From assembly GCA_038227045.1 (NCBI GenBank), contig JBBRQD010000201.1:1-6729 (forward strand): 6,729 nucleotides of DNA. Reading direction: 5' to 3'. The notes under the pieces were generated by a model. That model was not told the origin of the DNA. It ran no database searches and was given only the letters and a program-made list of their open reading frames with translations. Of the stretch, positions 1 through 6,615 are shown one piece after another. Each line of letters begins with the position of its first letter. Position 1 is the first letter of the stretch. The DNA comes from JANXLS01 sp038227045 (lineage in GTDB: Bacteria > Planctomycetota > SZUA-567 > H5-PLA8). The position numbers and the translations under genes are program-made.

Positions 1-1
1 C

Positions 2-370
2 AAGATCGAACGGTTGGCGATGGAGAAAATTCTGGAGCGGCTGGAGCGCGGCGACAAGTTGACCGCCGCGGAATTCGCGTTCCTTGCAAAGATGAGACAG
101 GGCGAATGCGAAAAGAACAGTGGAGTAAAACCACCCGAGAAACTGACGCTGGCTGAGCGGCTCCAGGTGTTCAAAGAAAAAGGGTTCGAGTCGCTATGCT
201 GGGTCGCTGAAAGTTCCAAGAGTCATATGGCCCGCGTTTCTGCCGTGCAAACACTCAAGAAATGGGCGGACGAAATGGAGATGCCCTTGGAACCTTATGA
301 GCTCGTGGATGCGCATCCTGAAAATGAGCCATTTCCGACAGCTGTGACGAACGAGCCGCCCTGGCGTTAA
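2..370 (+). CDS. Partial small helical protein, possibly phage/mobile-element associated (5' end outside window)
   Basis: The reading frame is open to the left edge and stops with TAA at 368-370. Possible internal starts are TTG at 14 and ATG at 20, but neither has a Shine-Dalgarno sequence, so I treat the gene as 5'-truncated by the window. The visible product of about 122 residues is highly charged and helical. It has a Lys/Glu/Arg-rich first helix, a second helical unit (TLAERLQVFKEKGFE), then a segment reading ARVSAVQTLKKWADEM, and a Pro/Glu-rich tail ending PPWR. The 'ARVSA..TL..WAD' pattern recalls the C-terminal part of small terminase-like or helix-turn-helix phage proteins, but this is a memory-based resemblance only. 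It is convergent with the defence operon and separated from it by 364 bases. No membrane segment or signal peptide is visible. The reading frame is probably real; its function is unknown. Confidence 0.55.
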   Translation, partial: KIERLAMEKILERLERGDKLTAAEFAFLAKMRQGECEKNSGVKPPEKLTLAERLQVFKEKGFESLCWVAESSKSHMARVSAVQTLKKWADEMEMPLEPYELVDAHPENEPFPTAVTNEPPWR

Positions 371-425
371 ACCTGTGCCGCATGCCACTCGCATCGATGA
401 AAAAAAAGCGCTCGTTTCGTGTTGC

Positions 426-444
426 GTGTAGCGAACTCCTACAC
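426..444. repeat. Hairpin, 6-bp stem
   Basis: GTGTAG (426-431) and CTACAC (439-444) form a perfect 6-bp inverted repeat around a 7-base loop. It lies 56 bases after the stop of the left plus-strand gene. No T-run directly follows on either strand, so it is not a convincing intrinsic terminator, though it could contribute to transcript ends between the two convergent genes. Confidence 0.35.
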
Positions 445-547
445 AAAAGTACAGTTCTCCGGTCGCGGAGACACTGAATTAACCCCCATAATTCGACATG
501 TTTTTTGCGAGGCTCTCCTATGAAGACCCCCTTAAAAAACGCCAAAA

Positions 548-565
548 CTTTTTTTTAAAAAAAAG
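548..565. repeat. Perfect 18-bp palindrome C-T8-A8-G
   Basis: CTTTTTTTTAAAAAAAAG is a perfect palindrome with eight T followed by eight A. It sits between the AT-rich and GC-rich halves of the intergenic region. T-runs point both ways, so it could supply the U-tract for transcripts from either side, but there is no strong GC stem immediately upstream on either strand. Such homopolymer junctions are also prone to slippage and sequencing error. Confidence 0.5.
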
Positions 566-584
566 ATGGTGCGAGAGAGAATCT

Positions 585-688
585 GGCGCCCACGAAGACG
601 TGGAGGCCAATGGGGGGATCGGCTCCCAGGCAGCCGTCCGTTCGCGGCAAGTACGCCCACGTTCGCGCTCCGTCGCGCTGTGGGCGCC
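585..688. repeat. Nested inverted repeats around a CGCCCACG motif
   Basis: GGCGCCCAC (585-593) is perfectly inverted as GTGGGCGCC (680-688), 86 bases apart. A third copy, CGCCCACG, lies at 654-661; its CGCCCAC (654-660) pairs with GTGGGCG (680-686) as an alternative 7-bp stem. Inside the left arm, CCACG-AAGA-CGTGG (590-603) is a 5-bp stem with a 4-base loop, and GGCT/AGCC (621-635) is a smaller stem. The same arms can therefore fold in competing ways. This could be a dispersed intergenic repeat, a mobile-element remnant, or the 3' structure of the operon transcript; the sequence does not decide. Confidence 0.45.
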
Positions 689-709
689 TCGCTGCCACCA
701 TTCCGATAA

Positions 710-732
710 GACCTTCGGGTCGCGAAATCGCG
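710..732 (-). other. Two adjacent short hairpins just after the HEPN/ATPase stop codon
   Basis: Immediately downstream of the stop of the minus-strand operon are CGCG-ATTT-CGCG (732-721) and GACC-CGAA-GGTC (721-710), two 4-bp stems with 4-base loops sharing one base. They begin two bases after the TAA. Each is weak and there is no U-tract directly after them, so they are at best a 3'-end stabilising structure or a Rho-assisted end rather than a proven intrinsic terminator. Confidence 0.3.
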
Positions 733-734
733 TA

Positions 735-3700
735 TTATTCCTTTTCAAATCCTTGATTCGTAAACTTCAACGTCCGACTGTTCTCAGTCACCGTTCGCAC
801 GACATGATCCGGCGTGCCCGATGGAATCTGCGCTTCGATTTCCAGCGTCACCGTCACCTTTGCGCCAATCAATCCAACCAGATGCGCGATCACTTCGTCC
901 GCAATGCGGCTGGCGTCGCGGCCAACGCGAGTGGCGTCCAGCGTGACCGTGCCGTGAAAACGCTTCGGCTGGGTTGCTGCTGCCGGTGGATTGGGTACTA
1001 CCGTCGATCCGCCTGTACCTGTTATCGGCAGCGGATGAATTCCTCCGATTCCGGGTTTTCCCGAAATCAGAGAGACCGTGGCAGCAGCTTGTGCGCGTTC
1101 TGCATCGAGTTGCTTGCGTGCGACATCCGGCTTGACCAGCAGCCCCGGCGCATCGGCGTCGACTATGGTTACGCGCTGTCCGCCGCGTAAGCCACGGTAA
1201 CGTTCTGCGGCAATATCCCAGCTATCGGCAAAGGCGAAGGCGTCTTGCTCCCAAGTTAGCAATCCAAATCCATCTTCAATCGCGTCGATCAACACTGTAG
1301 TGTTTTTCAGGCGCGGTAGATAAATGTAGCGTGCAAAATCCTCGGCGAGCAGCTTCACCGACACGTGAACGCCATCGCGCCAGAGTGGTACGCGGTCGAG
1401 TTCCATGCGCAAACGTGTCGCGGCAAAACTGTTGACCAGCAGTTCGTCACTGCGCAGTTTCTTGCTTGCTCGGACGGCCAGCGGGTCTTGTCCCGACAGC
1501 CGGATCGCTTGGAACTCCACCGTTGCCTGCGGATTGGCCTGCACCGGCACAAGCACCCATTGGTACGTTTCCGGCAGACGCGCAGTGACTGTGCCGTCTG
1601 CGGCGTGCCGCTGCGTCTCGGCCTGCTTGACCTGTTGCGGATCGAGATTCAACGTCAGTTTTTCGGACAGGATCGAATCCCACGCCAGGAACTTCCGTAC
1701 CGCTTCGTCCAGGTCCTGGAGCCGCGTCTTGTCAGCGGCGAGGAACACCAGCGTGTTGCGATAGAGCCGGGGCGTGTTGCCGCGTGTTTCGAGAATCGCT
1801 TTGGCGGTAACTTCGGCTGCATTCCCAGGCTCTTTGCTGTACGCGTGATCGACGCGCAGCACGACCAAGCGCGCGTCCATGTCGTCCGGCACGTCCTGCC
1901 CCGACTGCGGCATCGCGTGGATGCGATTGAATTCCCCGGCCTGTCGCAGATTGTCGCGCAGACGCGCGTCCAGTTCGAGCACGACTTTATCCGGCTCGCG
2001 CTTCAATTGTTCGGCTCGATCTTCAGCCAGCTTGGTCACCGTCGGCTGCGTCGAATACCAATAGCGCGGACCATCCTGATACAGGTACGTCGCCGCCCCA
2101 GCCAGTCGCCGCAACGCGTCGCCGAATACGGCTGGTGATTCGCCCGGCATGACGCAGCCGAGCTTCACGCGTCGATCTTCAAGCCCGCGATGCGCGGCTT
2201 TGGTCAGCGGTGCGGAGCCGAGATAAATCGCGCGCGCAACTCGCCGACATGCGGAAAACTTCCCGAGAGTGCTAGGCAATTCACCGTCGAGCCGCAGCGG
2301 CAGCGAATTCGGGCCGTCTACGTCCTTCTCGATCACCGGCACCCAGTTGTCCGACAGATACCGCGTCAATTCAAACTGCACGCGCGGATCGTCAATCGAA
2401 ATGTTCGCGGGCAGAATTAGCGGGTTTTTGTCACCCTTTTCCCACAGGCTATGAATCACCGCCGCCATCAATCGCAGCACACCGCGCGTCCGCTGGAATT
2501 TAATGAGCGTGGACCAATCTGTGTACAACCGGTCGAAGATTTCCGGATGGATCGGATATGCCGCTTTGATGCGTGCTTCATACTCCGAATCCTTGCACTC
2601 CGGCGGGAACTCGGCCGACTGAGCGTGATAAAAATCGGCGAATGCGCGCGAAATCACGTCGCGATCTTTGAATTGCGACTGTTCGGCAATCGGCTCGAAC
2701 AAGCGCCGTCGCACAATCTCGAATCCTTCTTCGGCGCTGGCCGGACGCCAGGATGATTCCACCCGCCCCACCACGTTTCGCAGCCGGTCGAGCGCTTCAC
2801 GCCCGCGCTGTCCGCCCACTTCCACGTCGTCGGCTTGCGTGTGCGGCGAGCCGGATGTGTCCGACGCAGGCAGGCTGATCACCAGCAGACAGTTCTTCGC
2901 CAACTTCGCCGATTCAGTCAACACCTGCGCGAATGTGAACTGCGTCTCGAAGCCGCCCGCTGGAAGATCACTCTGGTCGTGAAGCTGCCGCGCGTAGGCC
3001 ACCCACTCGTCAATAAGAATCAAACACGGCCCGTATTCGTTGAACATTTCACGCAGAGCGTCGCCGGGACTGGTGGCTTTCTCATCGTCGGCTTTGATGC
3101 GCGCGAATGCTTTTTTGCCGCCGAGTTGCCAGGCCAACTCGCCCCAGAGCGTCCGCACAACAGTACCATCCGGCTTAGTGGACGGGTTGCCGGGCGAAAT
3201 CTTGTTTCCCACCAGCACCACCCGCCGCGCGGTCGGCACCGTCTTGGCAGCAGCTTCTTCCATCACCGCGTCGATGCCCACAAGTTCCTTCGGCGCGATT
3301 CCGGAAAAGAGGTGGTACAGAGCCAGCATTGAGTGCGTCTTGCCGCCGCCGAAATTAGTTTGCAGTTGCACCACCGGGTCGCCGCCTTTACCGGAGAGGC
3401 GACGCACTGCACCGACCAGCATTCCTTTCAGGCTCTCGGTGAGGTACGTTCGACGGAAGAATTCGACCGGATTTTTGTACTCGTCGGTGCCTTCGCCCAG
3501 ATGCACCTGCCACAGGTCAGCGGCGAATTCCGCTTGTTGATAGCGCCCACTGGCCACGTCTTTGTGCGGCGTCACCACTTCGCGCCAGGGCTTCAGATTG
3601 CTCGACGCCGAGCCTTCAATCGCCACGCCCGCGCTCTTGCGCTTCTCGCCGCGCGCTTGCTCATCGAAGCGCAGACGCAGCAACTCCATTTTCATCGTTT

Positions 3701-4097
3701 CGACTTCGGCCGATTGCGGTGCCGAGACTGCCGTCAACAATCGCCCGGCCGAATCGAGCGCGCGGTACGCGTCATCACTGGAGAATGTTTCCTGATGCGC
3801 CCAACGGTTGCGAACCTCGTTGAGTTCATGCAGCAGCGTGCGTTCGGCCTTGCCTAGTGTGCGCTTGAATGTGTCTTCCCACTTGCTGATCATTACCGAA
3901 AGCAGCGCCTGGATGTCCCATTTCAGCCCGCCGCCAGAGGCGGGTTTGGGAAGCTGGTAATCTTTCAAAATCTTGGTCAGCTCGTCCAACCAGCGCGTGT
4001 TGAAACTGGCTTTCATCTCACGCTCGACGAACGGAGAGAGGCCCGCGTTCAAATGCTCCATCGTCTTACCAACGCGGTCATAATTGGTGACAGCCAT
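735..4097 (-). CDS. Swt1-type HEPN / DUF499 (COG1483) P-loop ATPase, defence-associated
   Basis: This 1120-residue protein looks complete. Residues 1 to about 120 resemble the Swt1-type HEPN domain and carry the HEPN signature R-x4-H (R96-NRWA-H101), typical of metal-independent RNases. A DUF499-type ATPase follows: Walker A NFGGGKTH (K253) and Walker B LILIDEW (D363, E364), with a long helical middle. A Gly/Pro/Thr-rich linker near residue 1000 leads to a final domain (FHGTVTLD...VTVTLEIEA...RTLKF...GFE) that, as I recall it, closes family members, so the C-terminus is intact. The ATG at 4097 has GGAG five bases upstream and lies 18 bases after the preceding stop. Relatives occur in defence islands beside COG1743 methylases, and BREX BrxC/PglY is a related ATPase. 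The likely role is the ATP-driven core of an anti-phage complex with a possible RNase output. The family call is firm; the nuclease activity is inference. Confidence 0.9.
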   Translation of the reverse strand: MAVTNYDRVGKTMEHLNAGLSPFVEREMKASFNTRWLDELTKILKDYQLPKPASGGGLKWDIQALLSVMISKWEDTFKRTLGKAERTLLHELNEVRNRWAHQETFSSDDAYRALDSAGRLLTAVSAPQSAEVETMKMELLRLRFDEQARGEKRKSAGVAIEGSASSNLKPWREVVTPHKDVASGRYQQAEFAADLWQVHLGEGTDEYKNPVEFFRRTYLTESLKGMLVGAVRRLSGKGGDPVVQLQTNFGGGKTHSMLALYHLFSGIAPKELVGIDAVMEEAAAKTVPTARRVVLVGNKISPGNPSTKPDGTVVRTLWGELAWQLGGKKAFARIKADDEKATSPGDALREMFNEYGPCLILIDEWVAYARQLHDQSDLPAGGFETQFTFAQVLTESAKLAKNCLLVISLPASDTSGSPHTQADDVEVGGQRGREALDRLRNVVGRVESSWRPASAEEGFEIVRRRLFEPIAEQSQFKDRDVISRAFADFYHAQSAEFPPECKDSEYEARIKAAYPIHPEIFDRLYTDWSTLIKFQRTRGVLRLMAAVIHSLWEKGDKNPLILPANISIDDPRVQFELTRYLSDNWVPVIEKDVDGPNSLPLRLDGELPSTLGKFSACRRVARAIYLGSAPLTKAAHRGLEDRRVKLGCVMPGESPAVFGDALRRLAGAATYLYQDGPRYWYSTQPTVTKLAEDRAEQLKREPDKVVLELDARLRDNLRQAGEFNRIHAMPQSGQDVPDDMDARLVVLRVDHAYSKEPGNAAEVTAKAILETRGNTPRLYRNTLVFLAADKTRLQDLDEAVRKFLAWDSILSEKLTLNLDPQQVKQAETQRHAADGTVTARLPETYQWVLVPVQANPQATVEFQAIRLSGQDPLAVRASKKLRSDELLVNSFAATRLRMELDRVPLWRDGVHVSVKLLAEDFARYIYLPRLKNTTVLIDAIEDGFGLLTWEQDAFAFADSWDIAAERYRGLRGGQRVTIVDADAPGLLVKPDVARKQLDAERAQAAATVSLISGKPGIGGIHPLPITGTGGSTVVPNPPAAATQPKRFHGTVTLDATRVGRDASRIADEVIAHLVGLIGAKVTVTLEIEAQIPSGTPDHVVRTVTENSRTLKFTNQGFEKE

Positions 4098-4102
4098 GAA
4101 TG

Positions 4103-4106
4103 CTCC
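4103..4106 (-). promoter_or_regulatory. Shine-Dalgarno of the HEPN/ATPase gene
   Basis: On the minus strand GGAG (4106-4103) is followed by CATTC and the ATG at 4097-4095, a spacing of five bases. It lies in the 18-base gap after the TAA of the 186-residue gene. It supports ATG 4097 as the start and translation within a shared transcript. Confidence 0.6.
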
Positions 4107-4115
4107 GATCTGCCG

Positions 4116-4676
4116 TTACATCAATTCAAAGAAACTTTCTTTGCCCAGATGTTTCACATACTTTTTTATCAGTGTTACCAGCGGCTTTGAATAGTCGAGC
4201 GGGAACCAACTGTTGATCGAACCGAGAAAGCACCAGCGGGAAACGGAAAACAGATGCGGCTTCTCCGATTCCAACTCGAAGCGCATCATTTTTGAATAAT
4301 GCGCAGTCAGTTGCATACTCATCCGTACCGCTCGCAGCCACTCGCTGCCGCTGTCGTTGCTATTGTCCATCTCGGTAAGGTAGACGATCATCGCGTTCTC
4401 TTCGAGATCAATCAGAAATCGATCGATACCGGCATCTTTCCGAATGGCCTGCGCCAGCGCTTCGCGTTCCAGTTCCGTAATTTTAGAATGCACCTTTTTA
4501 CGAAGCACCGTTCGACCGTCTGCCGGAAGCTCGTAAACCTCAAAGCCGTCCGGAACCGCATCGACGAGCGTGCTCGTATTCTTCGTGGTCATGCTGTAGC
4601 GCGGCTTGCCGTTCTTGCCAGGTTTGGCGCTAATGTAGAAGACTTTTTCCTGGCGATTGACGTATTGAAAGGGCAT
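4116..4676 (-). CDS. Uncharacterised 186-residue protein of the methylase/DUF499 cluster
   Basis: I recognise no named domain. The N-terminus (residues 3-28) runs QYVNRQEKVFYISAKPGKNG followed by KPRYS. This pattern of an aromatic beta strand, then a basic K-x-G-K-P-R-Y turn, recurs in my memory of small hypothetical bacterial proteins. Next come 'VPDGFEVYELP', a basic segment (VLRKKVHSK), a helix, and a beta-rich region (FLIDLEENAMIVYLTEMD, about residues 87-104). The C-terminal half has an aromatic patch (SRWCFLGSINSWFPLD) and ends in a basic helix, YVKHLGKESFFELM. No membrane segment, signal peptide or nuclease motif is seen. The ATG has AGGAG eight bases upstream, overlapping the methylase TAG, which implies translational coupling. 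Its position between methylase and ATPase suggests a structural or specificity subunit, or an accessory nucleic-acid binding protein; this is inference. Confidence 0.8.
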   Translation of the reverse strand: MPFQYVNRQEKVFYISAKPGKNGKPRYSMTTKNTSTLVDAVPDGFEVYELPADGRTVLRKKVHSKITELEREALAQAIRKDAGIDRFLIDLEENAMIVYLTEMDNSNDSGSEWLRAVRMSMQLTAHYSKMMRFELESEKPHLFSVSRWCFLGSINSWFPLDYSKPLVTLIKKYVKHLGKESFFELM

Positions 4677-4684
4677 GGCCTGCG

Positions 4685-4689
4685 CTCCT
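4685..4689 (-). promoter_or_regulatory. Shine-Dalgarno of the 186-residue gene, overlapping the methylase stop
   Basis: On the minus strand the methylase stop TAG (4690-4688) is part of TAGGAG. AGGAG (4689-4685) lies eight bases before the ATG at 4676. The overlap of stop codon and ribosome binding site is a typical coupling arrangement and fixes the start of the small gene. Confidence 0.7.
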
Positions 4690-6601
4690 ATTCCTCCTCA
4701 AACAAATCCTTCACCTTAGCCTTAGCCACCGCCGGTCCCTCGCGGGCCAGCCGCGTGATCTCCGGCCAGCTTTGCACCAGGCCGTTGTAGGCCAGCGCTT
4801 CGGTCGCGCGCTTCTTGCGTTCGCAGAGCGTGTAGAGCCGATAGGCCAGTTCGCGGGCCGTTTCGGCTTTGGCGCCGAGCTTCGCGACCAGCGCCGCCGC
4901 CGCGCCTTCGCCGCCGGATTCCAGCGCGCGGATCAGGTGATGCACCGTCTCCCAGGTCGTGAGGCGCGCGTCGGTCTGCGGGTCCCAGTCGGCGGGCAGT
5001 TCGCTGGGCTTGAGCAGCCGCACTTTGCCGCGCTTCGATTCGAGGATACCGGCCTCGACCATGCCGGCGACGCTGGTGTTTTTGGACTTTGAAAGCTGCT
5101 CGGCCGTGCCGTACTCGCCGTCGGCAAAACCGGTCTGCTCGAACCACGTCAGCGCCCAGCGCGTATCCGCGTCGAAGTCGCCCTCCTGTTCGGCGAGCGC
5201 CTCGTCCAGCGTCTGGTTGATCAGCGCCAGCGCCTCGCGCACGGAGAGCGGCTTACCTTCGGCGTCGAGCACCTTGCTGTAGCGCGTGTAAACGCCCATG
5301 CCCGGCCCGATGGCAGCCTGAGCCAAATCCACCGGGGCGATGTTGCCGCGCTGCAAGTGAGCGAGCGCGGTGGGGAGTTCGGCTTTGAGCGCGTTGACGA
5401 AGTCGCGACGCGTGGCGGTGGGGGCATCGTTTGCTCGTTTACGACAGACGAGGATGATACTGGTTGCGAGCGCATTGGAATCCGTACCACGCATGCGGTT
5501 ACCAAGTTCTGTTCGCATCGGCCAAGTACCGCTCGTTGAGAAACCGGCTCTGATCACAGCGTCGAGGAAGGTCTCCCAACCTGTGCTCGCTGTGCCGTCG
5601 GCCCCATCTCCCTCGGATTGTTTGAAGGCATAGTAAATACTTACCGGAAACGCCGGATGCGCTTGCTCGGCTAATCGGTGCATCGCCTTTGTCATACCTC
5701 CAAGGAAGAAGGCTTCAGCACCTGTTTTCCCTCCATGTCGACCTGGCGTTGCAACAAGCTCCTCATCTTTCGGAACCGCGAGCGTGGCAAAGAGTTCGGG
5801 GAACACCGATTTAAGTGAGTGACGAAGCCAGACGTAAAAGAAGTCTGACAAATCGGCATAACCGATATTGTCATAGTAAGGCGGATCAGTGGATACAACT
5901 TTGCCCGCGCTGACGGATTGTGTTGCTGCGTCCGATTGTCGAGCGATACTGTTCGTCGTTCCAGGCAATTCATCGAGAACACGACTACATTGATCTATTG
6001 CATTTTCAAAACTACCAGCGCTTCCGCCAATTGCGTTTGATTCACAGAAGTCCCAGACCATTGGGATAGCCTGACGACCAAACACGCCACGAATACTGTC
6101 TCGAGACGAGTCCCATCCACAATTCGATGAGTTTCGATCGGTCATCTTGTCGACTGCGAAACCTAAATAGACGGCTACCGCATCAGCGTAAGCGGTAGCC
6201 CCCGTGCCATCATCGCGCAGCCGTTTCTTGTCGTCAGATACGCCTGCGGCAACTGCATTTTTCCGGACATGTTCGCGAGATTCCTCCACCAGTTGTGAAA
6301 ATGTCGCCAGCGCCACGATCTGGCGAGGCGTGAAAAGGTCACTCCACTTGGACAGCCCATAGTTTCCAATACGAAAACCGAGCGCTTGTTGAAAAAACTC
6401 GACATCCGGTTTCCAATCTGGTTTCGCATTTCGCGCCGCAACCTCATGATCCTGCGTTGGCGCGAGGTAAACCCGTCCGTGAGTCCCGTCCGCGACGATG
6501 GTCATCAGCCTAGCGCCTATTCGCCCAGCTTTGCCTTCGGCCTTGATGTATTCGCCCGAAATTGGTGCGCCGGACATCAAACAAACAAAGTAGCCATTCA
6601 C
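4688..6601 (-). CDS. N-terminally truncated DUF1156/COG1743 adenine-specific DNA methyltransferase
   Basis: The 637-residue frame matches the middle and C-terminal parts of COG1743 DNA adenine methylases, which normally have about 900-1000 residues. Family-like blocks, in order: CLMSGAPI..EYIKAEGKAGR (7-27, just after or within the zinc-ribbon region), LFTPRQ..AL..F (around 90), GATAYADAVAVYLGFAVDK (about 132-155), RQAIPMVWDF (about 175-185), motif IV DPPY (D239-Y242) in DPPYYDNIGYADLSDFFYVW, and GPGMGVYTRYSKVL (around 432-447) with the family C-terminal region. Missing are the DUF1156 start (the usual 'HPSTLHLWWARRPL' block) and the SAM-binding motif I (DPFxGxG). The frame is closed by TAA at 6613-6611; the GTG at 6601 has no Shine-Dalgarno, and the first ATG is codon 9. 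The other two minus-strand frames upstream show no missing family sequence. The protein is probably inactive alone unless the N-terminal half is supplied elsewhere. There are no internal stops across 637 codons. Confidence 0.85.
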   Translation of the reverse strand: MNGYFVCLMSGAPISGEYIKAEGKAGRIGARLMTIVADGTHGRVYLAPTQDHEVAARNAKPDWKPDVEFFQQALGFRIGNYGLSKWSDLFTPRQIVALATFSQLVEESREHVRKNAVAAGVSDDKKRLRDDGTGATAYADAVAVYLGFAVDKMTDRNSSNCGWDSSRDSIRGVFGRQAIPMVWDFCESNAIGGSAGSFENAIDQCSRVLDELPGTTNSIARQSDAATQSVSAGKVVSTDPPYYDNIGYADLSDFFYVWLRHSLKSVFPELFATLAVPKDEELVATPGRHGGKTGAEAFFLGGMTKAMHRLAEQAHPAFPVSIYYAFKQSEGDGADGTASTGWETFLDAVIRAGFSTSGTWPMRTELGNRMRGTDSNALATSIILVCRKRANDAPTATRRDFVNALKAELPTALAHLQRGNIAPVDLAQAAIGPGMGVYTRYSKVLDAEGKPLSVREALALINQTLDEALAEQEGDFDADTRWALTWFEQTGFADGEYGTAEQLSKSKNTSVAGMVEAGILESKRGKVRLLKPSELPADWDPQTDARLTTWETVHHLIRALESGGEGAAAALVAKLGAKAETARELAYRLYTLCERKKRATEALAYNGLVQSWPEITRLAREGPAVAKAKVKDLFEEE

Positions 6602-6609
6602 GCGGCAAG

Positions 6610-6615
6610 ATTATA
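6610..6615 (-). promoter_or_regulatory. Possible -10 box (TATAAT) facing the operon
   Basis: A perfect TATAAT on the minus strand (6615-6610) includes the in-frame stop and lies eight bases before the GTG of the truncated methylase. No good -35 hexamer is seen 16-18 bases upstream (TCCGTT-like sequence only). If used, the transcript would start at about 6603, making the GTG essentially leaderless or favouring the ATG at 6577. It may have been created or brought in at the breakpoint; it may also be chance in AT-rich DNA. Confidence 0.25.

Larger units (their letters stand above)
371..734. other. Intergenic region between convergent genes, rich in inverted repeats
   Basis: This 364-base stretch lies between the stop of the left plus-strand gene and the stop of the HEPN/ATPase gene. 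No frame in it has a start with a ribosome binding site and protein-like composition. The left half is AT-richer (43-50% in two lines counted, with A8 at 400-407 and T8A8 at 549-564). The right half (about 580-734) is GC-rich and full of short palindromes, listed separately. No tRNA, CRISPR array or classical GC-stem plus U-tract terminator was found. The GC-rich half looks like a dispersed intergenic repeat or a structured RNA end, but that is an inference. Confidence 0.6.

Noticed and set aside
255..545. 96-residue minus-strand frame from the intergenic region into the left gene
   Set aside because: TTG start next to homopolymers, no ribosome binding site, and it overlaps the better-supported plus-strand frame in antisense.
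371..734. tRNA, CRISPR array or classical intrinsic terminator
   Set aside because: No cloverleaf-like arms with a T-loop, no evenly spaced direct repeats, and no GC-rich stem followed directly by a T-run on either strand.
518..748. 76-residue minus-strand frame starting (TTG) over the end of the HEPN/ATPase gene
   Set aside because: It overlaps the stop and might look coupled, but the start is TTG with a poor ribosome binding site. The product is Arg/Ser/Trp-rich with no hydrophobic core, and it runs through the palindrome cluster and T8A8. Best read as non-coding repeat DNA.
498..1190. 230-residue plus-strand frame
   Set aside because: Most of it is antisense to the well-supported C-terminal domain of the HEPN/ATPase, and the product is Arg/Cys/His-rich without any recognisable motif.
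1365..2138. 257-residue plus-strand frame
   Set aside because: Lies wholly antisense to the HEPN/ATPase gene in GC-rich DNA, where long shadow frames are expected; no ribosome binding site or domain.
4299..4790. 163-residue plus-strand frame across the methylase/186-residue junction
   Set aside because: Antisense to two supported genes and has no motif; a shadow frame.
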